From contig NZ_AP024371.1 in NCBI RefSeq assembly GCF_019668505.1, positions 248,001 through 312,000 on the forward strand: a DNA stretch of 64,000 nucleotides, written 5' to 3'. This stretch comes from Borrelia miyamotoi (GTDB lineage: Bacteria > Spirochaetota > Spirochaetia > Borreliales > Borreliaceae). Made by a program: the position numbers and the translations under genes. This document shows positions 1-8,482 of this stretch, piece by piece. The notes under the pieces are model-generated. The model worked only from the letters and a program-made list of their open reading frames with translations. It searched no databases and had not been told where the DNA came from. Numbering within the stretch: the first letter of the stretch is position 1; every line of letters begins with the position of its first letter.

Positions 1-439
1 TCTAAATAAATATGGGTATAAATCAAAAGAAGATAAGATTTACCTACAAACATTCGACTTTGATGAATTAAAAAGAATAAGAAAAGAACTTGGATACCAA
101 GGAAAATTAATAATGCTTGTTGGAGAAAATGACTGGAATGAAGCACCAACAGACTATGAATATATAAAATCAGAAGAAGGTATTGCTGAAGTTGCAAAAT
201 ATTCTGATGGAATTGGACCCTGGATACCCCAAATTATAATTGATGGTAAAATAACAGAACTTACAAGCTTAGCACACAAATATAATATAGAGGTTCATCC
301 TTACACATTTAGGACAGATTCATTACCTTCATATGTTAAAAATGAAAATGAATTATTAGATTTATTATTTAACAAAGCAAAAGTAGATGGTATATTTACA
401 GATTTTACTGACACAGTAATGAACTTCATAAAAAAATAA
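1..439 (+). CDS. glpQ: Glycerophosphodiester phosphodiesterase GlpQ, 3' part
   Basis: Partial gene; the reading frame is open from base 2 to the stop at 437-439, so the 5' end lies outside the window and about 145 C-terminal residues are seen. GlpQ hydrolyses glycerophosphodiesters to glycerol-3-phosphate and an alcohol. The visible part ends like the GDPD TIM-barrel family: a segment with SDGIGPWIPQ, then HPYTFRTDSLP, then a C-terminal VDGIFTDFTDTV, where the conserved family motif is a G-(V/I)-x-T-D close to the end. It is followed after 36 bp by glpD on the same strand, so the two probably form one operon that makes and then oxidises glycerol-3-phosphate. In Borrelia this gene is a known marker of the relapsing-fever group. 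The internal ATG at 113 is not the start because coding continues upstream of it. Confidence 0.88.
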   Translation, partial: LNKYGYKSKEDKIYLQTFDFDELKRIRKELGYQGKLIMLVGENDWNEAPTDYEYIKSEEGIAEVAKYSDGIGPWIPQIIIDGKITELTSLAHKYNIEVHPYTFRTDSLPSYVKNENELLDLLFNKAKVDGIFTDFTDTVMNFIKK

Positions 440-475
440 AACCATCAATCTTAATAAGGAGAATATTTAGTTTTT

Positions 476-2041
476 ATGAGTAAAAATCAAAAAACAGAAT
501 TAAAAGATCTTGACAATCAAGATTTTGATTTAATAATAATTGGTGGGGGAGCAACTGGCCTTGGCATTGGAATAGACTCAATTACTAGAGGATACAAAAC
601 TTTACTTATTGAAAAATTTGACTATGCAAAAGGCACCTCTTCTAGATCAACTAAACTAATTCACGGAGGAGTAAGATACTTAGCTCAATTTAATTTATCC
701 TTAGTAAAAGAGGCCTTACATGAGCAAGCGCTACTTGAACAAAATGCACCTCACCTACTCAACAAGCTTGGATTTATTATACCCATATACAACCTCCTAA
801 GTCTTCCATACTACTATCTTGGATTAAGTTGGTACCATACACTTCTTGGAAAAGATAAAAAATCAAAGTATAAAACAAAACTACTATCAAAATCCAAGAC
901 AATAGAAAAAATGCCAAATATTAAAACTAAAGGTCTTAAATGCTCTGTTCTGTACTACGACAATTCATTTGATGACGCTAGAATGGCAATAAGCATGTTT
1001 AGAACTTTCACGGAAAAAGGAGGGATTGCATTCAATTATACAGAACTTACAAAATTTACCAAAACAAAAAATGGCAAAATATCAGGCGCAATTATTAATG
1101 ATAAAATAACTAAAGAACAAGTTATCGTTAACAGTAAATGTATAATAAATGCAACAGGAATCTTTGCAGATGAGATTAGAAAGTTAGATGATCCTAATGC
1201 TACTAATATTATAAAACCTTCCCAAGGAACACATATAGTAATAAACAAAAATAAATTCAATACAGAATGTGCAATGCTTATACCTAAAACAAGTGATAAT
1301 AGAATTTTATTTACTGTACCTTGGTATAATGGCATTGTTTGTGGAAGCACAGATATTTTAGTAGATAAAATTGAGGAAGAACCAAAGAGCCTAGAAAGTG
1401 CAATTGAATTCATAATAAACAATATGAATAATTACTTAGATATTAAAATAACCAAAAATGATATTTTAAGTACTTATACAGGGATTAGGCCCTTAATATC
1501 AGATTCTAAAAAAACACAAAATACCTCAAAAATATCAAGAAACGAAAAAATCTTCGTATCAAAATCAAATCTTATTACAATTGCTGGAGGGAAATATACT
1601 ACTTACAGAAAGATGGCTGAAAAAGTTCTAAAAAAAGCAATAGAAGAAAAATTAATACCTGAGTCAAAATCCATAACGGAAAATTTAAGGCTACACGGAT
1701 ACATAAAAAAAGAAGAAGCACTCAAAATACCTGAGCACTTTAGAACTTATGGAAGTGATTTTAAATATTTAAGCAAAATGCAAGACTTCAACAATAAGAT
1801 TCACAAGGACTTGCCATTAAATGACGCTCAAATAACCTTTGCTATTGAATTTGAGCAAGCAAAAACTGTTGAAGACATCTTATCAAGAAGAACAAGATCT
1901 CTCTTCCTTAATGCAAAAGCCACAATTGAAGCTACACCAAAGGTTGCTGAAATTATGATGTACAAACTTGGCAAATCTGAGGAATGGAAAAATGAACAAA
2001 TAAAAAGCTTTAAAGAGATAGCAATAAAATATTTGGTTTAA
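476..2041 (+). CDS. glpD: Aerobic-type glycerol-3-phosphate dehydrogenase, FAD-dependent
   Basis: 521 residues, the usual length of the GlpD family. It oxidises glycerol-3-phosphate to dihydroxyacetone phosphate with FAD at the inner membrane. The N-terminal FAD-binding Rossmann motif IIIGGGATGLG lies at about residues 20-30, followed by the family block TSSRSTKLIHGGVRYL at about 55-70. A second FAD-contacting segment, TIAGGKYTTYRKMAE, lies near 365-380, and a C-terminal GlpD helical domain follows. An AAGGAG site sits at 456-461, but it is about 14 bp from the ATG, longer than usual. It follows glpQ by 36 bp and probably shares its transcript. In relapsing-fever Borrelia the pair lets the cell use host-derived glycerophosphodiesters. 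The downstream gene is convergent. Confidence 0.95.
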   Translation: MSKNQKTELKDLDNQDFDLIIIGGGATGLGIGIDSITRGYKTLLIEKFDYAKGTSSRSTKLIHGGVRYLAQFNLSLVKEALHEQALLEQNAPHLLNKLGFIIPIYNLLSLPYYYLGLSWYHTLLGKDKKSKYKTKLLSKSKTIEKMPNIKTKGLKCSVLYYDNSFDDARMAISMFRTFTEKGGIAFNYTELTKFTKTKNGKISGAIINDKITKEQVIVNSKCIINATGIFADEIRKLDDPNATNIIKPSQGTHIVINKNKFNTECAMLIPKTSDNRILFTVPWYNGIVCGSTDILVDKIEEEPKSLESAIEFIINNMNNYLDIKITKNDILSTYTGIRPLISDSKKTQNTSKISRNEKIFVSKSNLITIAGGKYTTYRKMAEKVLKKAIEEKLIPESKSITENLRLHGYIKKEEALKIPEHFRTYGSDFKYLSKMQDFNNKIHKDLPLNDAQITFAIEFEQAKTVEDILSRRTRSLFLNAKATIEATPKVAEIMMYKLGKSEEWKNEQIKSFKEIAIKYLV

Positions 2042-2043
2042 AT

Positions 2044-2076
2044 AAAAGGAAGTGTTATATCATATCCTCCCTTTTT
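2044..2076 (+). terminator. Weak hairpin after glpD
   Basis: An imperfect inverted repeat, AAAAGG at 2044-2049 with CCTTTT at 2070-2075, lies just after the glpD stop in the space between convergent genes. There is one mismatch and a large loop, and only a short T run follows. Its position suits a terminator, but the structure is weak. Confidence 0.3.
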
Positions 2077-2166
2077 AAATACCCTATTCTAAAATATCAT
2101 CAACTTATTATTTTTTAAAAATAAAAGAATGATTCAATGGTGTGACAATAAAGCATAAATTCAAAA

Positions 2167-2661
2167 TCACCTAAGCAAATTTACAAGTAATCCCTGAATT
2201 TCCTCAAGACTACTTAAAAGTTTAATCTGAGAAACTTGATTCTGCAAAACAGAATAAGCAAGCTTGTCAAGCTTTTCATTAATAATACTAACAATGGAAT
2301 ATTTAGGTCTCTTTCTTTCTCCATTAGTACTACCTTTTTGTTCTTTAAGAGAAATAGAAAATGACAAAATAATAGATAAAAATTCACCTATAGTTTTTTT
2401 ATAAAAAACCACATTTTGACGAGAAGGTTCACTTAATAGTTTTTCACCAACATCATTAATATTGTTTAGCATATCTTTAATCAATTCAAGATTAAATTCA
2501 CCATTTTCAAGAAAGATAAAATGCTTATCTTCTCTTACAAGCTCAGATTTAAATATCGAAGAAAAAATATTTGACCTATTAGTATTAACTTTTTTTTTAG
2601 CGGTATTATAATCCTTTGAATCAAGATTTAAAGCTCCCGCAAATAAGTTATTAATCTTCAT
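2167..2661 (-). CDS. YaaR/DUF327 family protein
   Basis: 164 residues, no signal peptide or membrane segment. The C-terminal half matches the DUF327 (YaaR) pattern: FYKKTIGEFLSIIL around 85-100, a basic stretch GERKRPKYSIVSIINEKLDK around 115-135, and an end reading LLSSLEEIQGLLVNLL. In the family this is a K-(R/K)-Y-x(n)-D-x-K-L-D-x-L block followed by an I-x-G-L-L-(V/L)-D-L end. No biochemical function is established. It overlaps the end of the upstream bactofilin gene by 11 bp, so the two are translationally coupled, and an M23 endopeptidase lies upstream. From this context I infer a role in cell-shape or cell-wall placement. The N-terminal third is low-complexity and not recognised. Confidence 0.75.
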   Translation of the reverse strand: MKINNLFAGALNLDSKDYNTAKKKVNTNRSNIFSSIFKSELVREDKHFIFLENGEFNLELIKDMLNNINDVGEKLLSEPSRQNVVFYKKTIGEFLSIILSFSISLKEQKGSTNGERKRPKYSIVSIINEKLDKLAYSVLQNQVSQIKLLSSLEEIQGLLVNLLR

Positions 2662-3211
2662 CTATCTTGCTCATATCATTAAATAAATACTTATCACTCT
2701 CATCTATGAGAGTGTCATTAGCTGTTTTTTCACTCTTCATTCCCTTATTAACTTCAATTAAAATATCCTCATCAACTTTATAAGAACCAGTATAAATCAA
2801 CACATCTTTCTCAGTGAAACCAAGACTCCCCATACCAATGTTCATATACCCATCAATAATTGCACCCTCTTCAACCTCAATTGATTTACATGAAATATTG
2901 CCAATAATACATCCTGATTGAAAAACTTTAACTTTATTACTAGCATGAACATTTCCAAGAACAATTCCAGAAACAACAACCTCATTTGCATTTATATTTG
3001 ACTTAATTCGTCCTGTTTCTCCAACTATAACCCTCTTATTAGAATTAATAGTTCCTAAAAAATCACCATCAATTCTAATAAAATTATTTGAAACCATTTC
3101 TCCCTTGAAAAAATCATCCTTTCCAATAATTGTTTTTATTTCTGCAAAAATAAAAGATGATGAAAAATTCTTATCCTTCTTATCTTTTTTAATATTAAAT
3201 AGATTCAGCAT
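2651..3211 (-). CDS. Bactofilin (polymer-forming cytoskeletal protein)
   Basis: 186 residues. The core from about 30 to 130 is a run of short beta-helix turns typical of bactofilins (DUF583): FIRIDGDFLGTINSNKRVIV, then GRIKSNINANEVVVSGIVLG, then VFQSGCIIGNISCKSIEVEE and GAIIDGYMNI. Bactofilins assemble without nucleotides into filaments that recruit or position peptidoglycan enzymes. N- and C-terminal tails are charged and probably disordered, with no membrane segment. It lies one base after the M23 peptidase gene and overlaps the YaaR gene. The pairing of a bactofilin with a membrane-bound M23 endopeptidase recurs in bacteria that control helical or curved shape. The family assignment is firm; the role in shape is inferred from relatives. 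Confidence 0.9.
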   Translation of the reverse strand: MLNLFNIKKDKKDKNFSSSFIFAEIKTIIGKDDFFKGEMVSNNFIRIDGDFLGTINSNKRVIVGETGRIKSNINANEVVVSGIVLGNVHASNKVKVFQSGCIIGNISCKSIEVEEGAIIDGYMNIGMGSLGFTEKDVLIYTGSYKVDEDILIEVNKGMKSEKTANDTLIDESDKYLFNDMSKIDED

Positions 3212-4240
3212 TTATTTTGAAGCCCCCACTGCCAAATTCAAATACATGTCAGGATTTACAACCTGAGACCCTATACGAACCTCATAGTGAAGATGTGGAC
3301 CTGTTGAATATCCTGTCTGACCAAGGAAACCAATTACTTGGCCTTTTTTCACATAAGAACCCTTAGAAATATTTAAGCGAGACATATGCGCATAAAGGGT
3401 TGAGAGTCCATACTTATGCTTAATTTGAACAAAATTACCATAACCTGTAACTTGATAACTAGCCCTAACAACCTCACCATTAGCAGCTGCAACAATAGCT
3501 GTTCCAATTCTTATTCCCGCAAGATCTATGCCCTTATGAATATACCATTGTCTAGTAAAAGGCTCAATAGCAGGTCCAAAATGCAAAGAAACAACACCAC
3601 TACCTTTAAAAATCGGCCAGAGCGAAGGAATATCATTCAATAACTTATTTTGAGAATGAAGCAATTTAACTATACTATTAAGGGGAACAATTGACCTTTC
3701 TATTGTATTCTTAACATTTTTAAGGTCATTTAACTCTTTAAGTGTATTAGCCTCTAATATTTGCAAATCAATAAAATCTGCAAAGTCTCCTTCTAATTTA
3801 TCTCTATTCAGCTCAGTATTACTCTCCTTTATTTTTAAGGAAGTACTAAGTTCATCCAAAACTTTAGAAAAGTTACTAGCAACAGAATTAATTTCTACAA
3901 CCGTGTTTCTAAAATCTTCAATCTCATATTCTGCAAGCGCATAACTTTTTTCAGTAGAATTAACAATCGATTTAAGAGTAACATAATTAACAGAAAGCAA
4001 AACAAACCCTATAAAAATAAAAAGAAAAAATAAAAAAAATAAAAACAAAGTTAAAAAAGAAATCTTTATGTTTCTAACATCCCCTTTAACATGAGGAATA
4101 ATCATAAAGCTAACATTTTGCCTAAAAAAATAATAAATATTATTTAAAAATTTAAGAAAAAAAATAAAAACCGATAAAAAGATCTTATCTAATCTTTTAA
4201 AAAAAGATATAATTTTAAATCTTCTTCTTTCTCTCATCAT
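3212..4240 (-). CDS. Membrane-anchored M23 peptidoglycan endopeptidase next to bactofilin
   Basis: 342 residues. A basic N-terminus is followed by one strong membrane segment at about 65-87 ([20 protein letters not shown]). A predicted helical, periplasmic region follows to about 190, then a C-terminal LytM/M23 domain. The zinc-binding motif HKGID (H-x3-D) is near residue 235, and the second motif GPHLHYEVRIG is near 315, so both ligand sets are intact. It probably cuts peptide cross-links in the cell wall from the periplasmic side. It is the first gene of the M23-bactofilin-YaaR operon. A GAGGGG site lies 4-9 bp before tandem ATG codons at 4240 and 4237. The 158-bp space to the divergent rdgB gene is AT-rich and should hold both promoters. 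Confidence 0.9.
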   Translation of the reverse strand: MMRERRRFKIISFFKRLDKIFLSVFIFFLKFLNNIYYFFRQNVSFMIIPHVKGDVRNIKISFLTLFLFFLFFLFIFIGFVLLSVNYVTLKSIVNSTEKSYALAEYEIEDFRNTVVEINSVASNFSKVLDELSTSLKIKESNTELNRDKLEGDFADFIDLQILEANTLKELNDLKNVKNTIERSIVPLNSIVKLLHSQNKLLNDIPSLWPIFKGSGVVSLHFGPAIEPFTRQWYIHKGIDLAGIRIGTAIVAAANGEVVRASYQVTGYGNFVQIKHKYGLSTLYAHMSRLNISKGSYVKKGQVIGFLGQTGYSTGPHLHYEVRIGSQVVNPDMYLNLAVGASK

Positions 4241-4398
4241 AAACCCCTCACCATATATACTTGCTAATCAACAAAGTTTTGCAATAGTTAAAACCCATTT
4301 GAAATCCATAAATTAATATCTATAACACTTATAAATGATATCACTATAAATACAATAGAAATACAAAAATAAAAATTAATGATTTATTATTATATACA

Positions 4399-4998
4399 AT
4401 GAAAACATTATTCTTTGCAACTACTAATTCAAATAAAATAAATGAAGTAAAACAAATTTTAGATATACCCAACATAAAAATAGAAATTCCTAAAAATTTT
4501 GATGTAAAAGAGACAGGTAAAACTTTTAAAGAAAATTCTTTACTAAAAGCAAAAGCTTTATTTGAACTTTTAGATAGAAAACAACCTGTTTTTAGTGAAG
4601 ATTCCGGATTATGCATAGAAGCATTAAATCTAGAACCCGGAATTTATTCCAAAAGATATGATCAACATAAATTAGGTAAGAAATTAGGAGCCAATGAAAA
4701 AAATCAGCTTATTATAGATTTAATGAAAAATAAAAAAAATAGGGCCGCGTATTTCATATGTATAGTCAGTCACATCTCAATAAACGGAACGATAACTAAT
4801 TTCAAAGGTGTCTTTAGTGGAACAATCGCATTGAATATTGATTATTGTAAAAAAAATGGATTTGGATACGACCCAATATTTTTAACCACAAATAACAAAA
4901 GACTCAGCGAATTAAGTCTTGCAGAAAAAAATAAAATATCCCATAGAGGAATAGCATTCACCAAATTTAAAAAATTTTTAATAAAATCTCCAAATTAA
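4399..4998 (+). CDS. rdgB: XTP/dITP pyrophosphatase (Ham1/RdgB family)
   Basis: 199 residues, normal for the family. The enzyme hydrolyses ITP, dITP and XTP to monophosphates, keeping damaged purines out of nucleic acids. Family signatures are clear. The N-terminal [16 protein letters not shown] matches the (S/T)-x-N-x-x-K-x-x-E box. [16 protein letters not shown] matches the E-x-G-x(T/S)-(F/Y)-x-E-N-A block. [13 protein letters not shown] holds the catalytic D-D/S-G-L segment. GFGYDPIF and HRGIAF lie at the C-terminus, matching GFGYDP and SHR. It stands alone on the plus strand after a divergent gene, and a TATTAT-like element lies within 15 bp upstream of the ATG. No clear Shine-Dalgarno site is present. 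Confidence 0.94.
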   Translation: MKTLFFATTNSNKINEVKQILDIPNIKIEIPKNFDVKETGKTFKENSLLKAKALFELLDRKQPVFSEDSGLCIEALNLEPGIYSKRYDQHKLGKKLGANEKNQLIIDLMKNKKNRAAYFICIVSHISINGTITNFKGVFSGTIALNIDYCKKNGFGYDPIFLTTNNKRLSELSLAEKNKISHRGIAFTKFKKFLIKSPN

Positions 4999-5074
4999 TG
5001 TCAAAAAAACAGATTTTAAGAATCACCTACAAATCAAATTTCCAATTCATTTGTAAAATTGAAAGCAAACATTT

Positions 5075-5088
5075 ACAATAATTATTGT
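5075..5088. repeat. 14-bp perfect palindrome upstream of pepF
   Basis: ACAATAATTATTGT is a perfect palindrome in the 136-bp space between rdgB and pepF, about 46 bp before the pepF ATG. The same 14 bases form the core of a 20-bp palindrome at 8169-8188. It could be an operator or chance in an AT-rich genome. Confidence 0.3.
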
Positions 5089-5134
5089 TCATAATTACAA
5101 TTTAATGTCATATTAAATTCAAGGAGAAAGCTTA

Positions 5135-6904
5135 ATGATAGACAGAATCAAAATCAATGAAGACGACAAATGGGATTTATCTTCTCTATTCAAAAATGAT
5201 GAAGAATACAAGGAAACAGTCAAAAAAATAAAATTCAAGCTTCAAGACTTCAAGAAATACGAAAAACTAGAATTTAATCTAAATATCTTTAAGCAAGCAT
5301 TAAATGATTACTATGCAATTGAAGAAGAGCTTGAGAAAACAACATATTACACACATATTCAGCTGGCAACAGATGTAACCAATCAAATCTCGAACGAACT
5401 TCGCGCAATTAATGTCAACTTAGAAACATACACATTAAATGTTACTTCATTTTTTATTCCAAAAATTTTAAAAATAGATACAAAACAAATAAGAGAATGG
5501 CTTGAAGACATAGAAATTAAAAATCAAAAAATAGCAATTGAAAAAATATTAAGACACAAAGAACACATTTTAAACGAAGGCGAAGAGAAGATATTAGCTA
5601 ACTATACATCTCTTTATTCATCTTACGAGGATACATTCTCCTCATTAACAAATGCTGACATGGAATTTGGAGAAATTGACGGCCAACCGTTAAGTAACGC
5701 TACTTACAATCTATTTCTTCAGAATGAAAATCAAGAAATACGAAGAGAAGCATTTTTGAAATTTTATCGAGAATATAAAAAACATGAAAATACATTAGCC
5801 AACCTCTTAATTGCCAATATCAACAAAAATAAATTCCTGGCCAAGACAAGAAAATTTGAAAATACTATATCAATGAAGCTCTTTCAAAATAATATTGATT
5901 ATAAGGTTTATACAAACTTAATTGAAACAGTTAATGAAAATTTATATGTACTTCATGAATATTACGAATTTAGAAAAAATATACTTAAACAAGAATATCT
6001 TAACCATTATGATGTTTATGTTCCCCTAACAAAAGACATTAAATTCAAAAATTCGTTTAAAGAAGCCTGTGACAAAATTTTAAAGTCACTAGAAATACTA
6101 GGAAATGAGTATATTGAAGTACTAAGAAAAGGGCTCTTAAAAGAACGCTGGGTTGACAAATATGAAAATAAAGGAAAAATTGCAGGAGCTTTTAGTGCAA
6201 GCTCATACAACGGAAAACCTTATATATTAATGAATTATAAAGACGAATCAATAAGAGATATGTTTACACTAGCACACGAAGCAGGACACTCCATGCATTC
6301 CTATTTCAGTATCAAAAATAACCCATTTCCTCAATACAAATATTCTATTTTTGAAGCGGAAATAGCATCCACATTAAATGAACAAATACTTGCAGAATAC
6401 TTACTAAAAAATGAAAACGATATCGAAAAAATAAAATATATTAAGCTAAATCAAATCGATGACTTACTTGCAACATTTTTCAGGCAAACAATGTTTGCTG
6501 AATTTGAATACATCATTCATGGAATGAGCAATAAAGATGAGCCAGTAGTAAAAGAAACATTAAAGACAATCTATTTAAAATTGCTAAAAAAATACTTCGG
6601 TCCAAGTCTTAAGTTTAATGAAGACAGCTCACTCGAATGTCTTAAAATTCCTCATTTCTACTCACCATTTTACGTATATCAATATGCAACAGGCATTACA
6701 GCTGCTCTTTTAATACATAAAAACATAAAAGAAAACAAAAAAGATGCTACTAAAAATTACATAGAATTTCTAAAAATAGGAGGCTCAAAATACCCCTTAG
6801 AATCTCTAAAAATTACCGGTGTTGATTTAAGCTTAAAAAAAACAATAAAAAATACTATTAACACATTTAAAGAACGTCTAGAGGATGTAAGGAAACTATT
6901 TTAA
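5135..6904 (+). CDS. pepF: Oligoendopeptidase F (M3B family)
   Basis: 589 residues, close to the usual 600 for PepF. It is a cytosolic zinc metallopeptidase that cleaves short peptides. The catalytic motif is in AHEAGHSMHS: codon counting gives H381, E382 and H385 of HExxH. The downstream FEAEIASTLNE supplies the third zinc ligand glutamate near residue 409. The N-terminal part (KWDLSSLFKNDEEYKE) is the usual start of the family, and the C-terminal YSPFYVYQYATGITAA is also typical. The start has a good AAGGAG site 7 bp upstream. The 136-bp upstream space carries a palindrome. The TTG start of pcs follows 14 bp after the stop, so the two may share a transcript. Confidence 0.96.
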   Translation: MIDRIKINEDDKWDLSSLFKNDEEYKETVKKIKFKLQDFKKYEKLEFNLNIFKQALNDYYAIEEELEKTTYYTHIQLATDVTNQISNELRAINVNLETYTLNVTSFFIPKILKIDTKQIREWLEDIEIKNQKIAIEKILRHKEHILNEGEEKILANYTSLYSSYEDTFSSLTNADMEFGEIDGQPLSNATYNLFLQNENQEIRREAFLKFYREYKKHENTLANLLIANINKNKFLAKTRKFENTISMKLFQNNIDYKVYTNLIETVNENLYVLHEYYEFRKNILKQEYLNHYDVYVPLTKDIKFKNSFKEACDKILKSLEILGNEYIEVLRKGLLKERWVDKYENKGKIAGAFSASSYNGKPYILMNYKDESIRDMFTLAHEAGHSMHSYFSIKNNPFPQYKYSIFEAEIASTLNEQILAEYLLKNENDIEKIKYIKLNQIDDLLATFFRQTMFAEFEYIIHGMSNKDEPVVKETLKTIYLKLLKKYFGPSLKFNEDSSLECLKIPHFYSPFYVYQYATGITAALLIHKNIKENKKDATKNYIEFLKIGGSKYPLESLKITGVDLSLKKTIKNTINTFKERLEDVRKLF

Positions 6905-6918
6905 TAAAGGAGTAAAAT

Positions 6919-7623
6919 TTGAAAAAATTAAACCTTATTTTAGCTTGGTCAGTACATATTTTAACAGCTTTTGGACTAATAATCGGTCTTTACTCAATAA
7001 TCTCCATAATAAATGAAGATTATAATCTCTTATTAAAACTCACAATTCTTGGTATTATGATTGACGGTATTGATGGGACACTGGCAAGAAAATTAAAGAT
7101 AAAAGAATTAATCCCAACAATCAATGGAGAACTCCTTGATAATATAGTAGACTACATAAATTACGCTTTTATTCCCACAATATTTTTTTACTACAGTAAC
7201 TTCATAAAAAACGAATATAAAACAATGGTCTGCATTGGAATTTTACTTGCAGCAGCATACCAATTCTCAAGGACAGATGCAAAAACCAGTGATGATTATT
7301 TTAAAGGTTTCCCATCTTTATGGAATTTTCTCATAATCTTCAACATAATATTCACAATAAGCCAGATTACTAATCTCAGTATAATACTATTATGCATCAT
7401 ATTCAGCTTTGTACCAATTAAATTCATTTATCCTTCAAAAACAAAAGAATTCAAACATATAACATATCCTATAACAGTAATAATCATTCTATTAGCAATA
7501 CCTATAATCATTGTAAGAGTGACAAATTTCTATTTAAGGATATACGGAATAATAATAATTTTTTACTGTTCATACATAACTCTAACTAGCATATATCTAC
7601 ATTACAAGACAAGAAAAAAATAA
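6919..7623 (+). CDS. pcs: Phosphatidylcholine synthase (CDP-alcohol phosphotransferase)
   Basis: 234 residues, highly hydrophobic with about eight membrane segments. The CDP-alcohol phosphotransferase signature runs through D52-G53, A56-R57, G70, D74 and D78. The subtype with an extended gap and GELLDNIVDYINY, an FxxY-like ending, is that of phosphatidylcholine synthase (Pcs) rather than PgsA or PssA. Pcs joins choline to CDP-diacylglycerol in one step and so needs choline from outside, which suits a host-dependent organism. The TTG start at 6919 has an AAGGAGT site 8 bp upstream. It lies between pepF and a DedA gene on the same strand with gaps of 14 and 11 bp. Confidence 0.9.
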   Translation: MKKLNLILAWSVHILTAFGLIIGLYSIISIINEDYNLLLKLTILGIMIDGIDGTLARKLKIKELIPTINGELLDNIVDYINYAFIPTIFFYYSNFIKNEYKTMVCIGILLAAAYQFSRTDAKTSDDYFKGFPSLWNFLIIFNIIFTISQITNLSIILLCIIFSFVPIKFIYPSKTKEFKHITYPITVIIILLAIPIIIVRVTNFYLRIYGIIIIFYCSYITLTSIYLHYKTRKK

Positions 7624-7634
7624 CGAGAAATTTT

Positions 7635-8243
7635 ATGAAAATCATACTAGAATTTATAGATCTCAATATAGCTTATTCGCCAATAATATTTTCAGGACTA
7701 CTTATCCTTGCGGGCCTTAACATTCCAATTTCTGAAGATGCAATAATACTAATAGGAGGAATGCTTTCTAGTCGAAAAAATGAGTATACAATACCAATAT
7801 TTTTAGGAATCTTCTTCGGAGCCTATATTAGCGATATAATTTCATTTTGCATAGGCAGGTTCTTAGCTAAAAAATTATTTAAACAAAAAACACAAACAAA
7901 TAAACTATTAGATAAAATGAATTACTACTATGGACGATACGGAAAATTAACCTTGCTAATTGGAAGATTTATTCCATTTGGGTTTAGAAATGCAATATTT
8001 ATATCAGCAGGAATGGGAAAAATGCGAACTAGTCATTTTCTTATAACTGACTTTTTTGCAGCTATGATATCAATTACAACTTACTTTATATTAAGCTTTA
8101 AAATAGGTGAATCGTTTCAAATAATACTACCTAAAATTAAAATCATATTACTAATAATATTCATTATAATCACAATAATTATTGTGATAAATTACATTAT
8201 AAAAAAGAAAAAAACACAAAAAGTTGACAAACTTTCTAAATAG
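7635..8243 (+). CDS. DedA family membrane protein
   Basis: 202 residues with about five hydrophobic segments. The family pattern is visible: an N-terminal re-entrant region containing LNIPISEDAIILIGG (residues ~28-42), then GAYISDIISFCIGRFL with the D and G-R of the family, and GRFIPFGFRNAIFISAGMGKM, matching the G-R-F-(I/V)-P-x-x-R-x(n)-G box. DedA proteins are thought to act as lipid flippases or exchangers, including undecaprenyl-phosphate recycling, driven by proton motive force. It follows pcs after 11 bp, which suits a lipid-related operon. The exact substrate cannot be told. The 3' coding end carries a 20-bp palindrome. Confidence 0.88.
   Translation: MKIILEFIDLNIAYSPIIFSGLLILAGLNIPISEDAIILIGGMLSSRKNEYTIPIFLGIFFGAYISDIISFCIGRFLAKKLFKQKTQTNKLLDKMNYYYGRYGKLTLLIGRFIPFGFRNAIFISAGMGKMRTSHFLITDFFAAMISITTYFILSFKIGESFQIILPKIKIILLIIFIIITIIIVINYIIKKKKTQKVDKLSK
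8169..8188. repeat. 20-bp perfect palindrome in the dedA 3' end
   Basis: ATCACAATAATTATTGTGAT reads the same on both strands. It lies in the DedA coding region, where it encodes part of an isoleucine/valine-rich membrane segment, about 75 bp upstream of tRNA-Leu. Its 14-bp core equals the palindrome at 5075-5088. Confidence 0.35.
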
Positions 8244-8262
8244 AAAATATAATATGTGTGGC

Positions 8263-8346
8263 GCTGTGGTGGTGGAAGTGGTATACACGCTAGCTTGAGG
8301 GGCTAGTGGGCTTAAGCCCATGCTGGTTCAAGTCCAGTCCACAGCA
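8263..8346 (+). tRNA. tRNA-Leu (anticodon GAG)
   Basis: A full class II cloverleaf can be drawn. The acceptor stem pairs GCTGTGG (8263-8269) with CCACAGC (8339-8345), with discriminator A at 8346. The anticodon stem is CTAGC/GCTAG with loop TTGAGGG, giving anticodon GAG for CUU/CUC. The variable arm is a long hairpin, TGGGCTTAAGCCCA, as expected for leucine tRNA. The T arm reads GCTGG-TTCAAGT-CCAGT. The 3' CCA is not encoded. It lies between dedA and leuS, the gene for its own synthetase. Confidence 0.96.
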
Positions 8347-8394
8347 TAATTAATGAAATCCGCTTTCAGTCGATAACAGAACTAAATATTAATT

Positions 8395-8424
8395 TAGTTA
8401 TTTTACTTTTTAGTAAAATAACTA
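8395..8424 (+). promoter_or_regulatory. 13-bp stem hairpin between tRNA-Leu and leuS
   Basis: TAGTTATTTTACT pairs perfectly with AGTAAAATAACTA around a TTTT loop. It lies 48 bp after the tRNA and 58 bp before the leuS ATG. There is no T run directly after it on the plus strand, so it is not a classic intrinsic terminator. It could mark the 3' end of the tRNA transcript or lie in the leuS leader. Confidence 0.4.
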
Positions 8425-8482
8425 TAAAATGTAAATGCTATATAAGCCTTAAACATAATATTGCTATTTATTGAGAGGCCAA

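Noticed and set aside
113..439. Separate small gene starting at ATG 113
   Set aside because: The frame is open back to base 2 and the protein is the C-terminal part of GlpQ.
1036..1422. 128-residue ORF on minus inside glpD
   Set aside because: Shadow of glpD in another frame with no ribosome site and no family features.
8471..8482. TTG 8471 as leuS start
   Set aside because: It would place the ribosome site inside the gene; ATG 8483 has GAGAGG at good distance.
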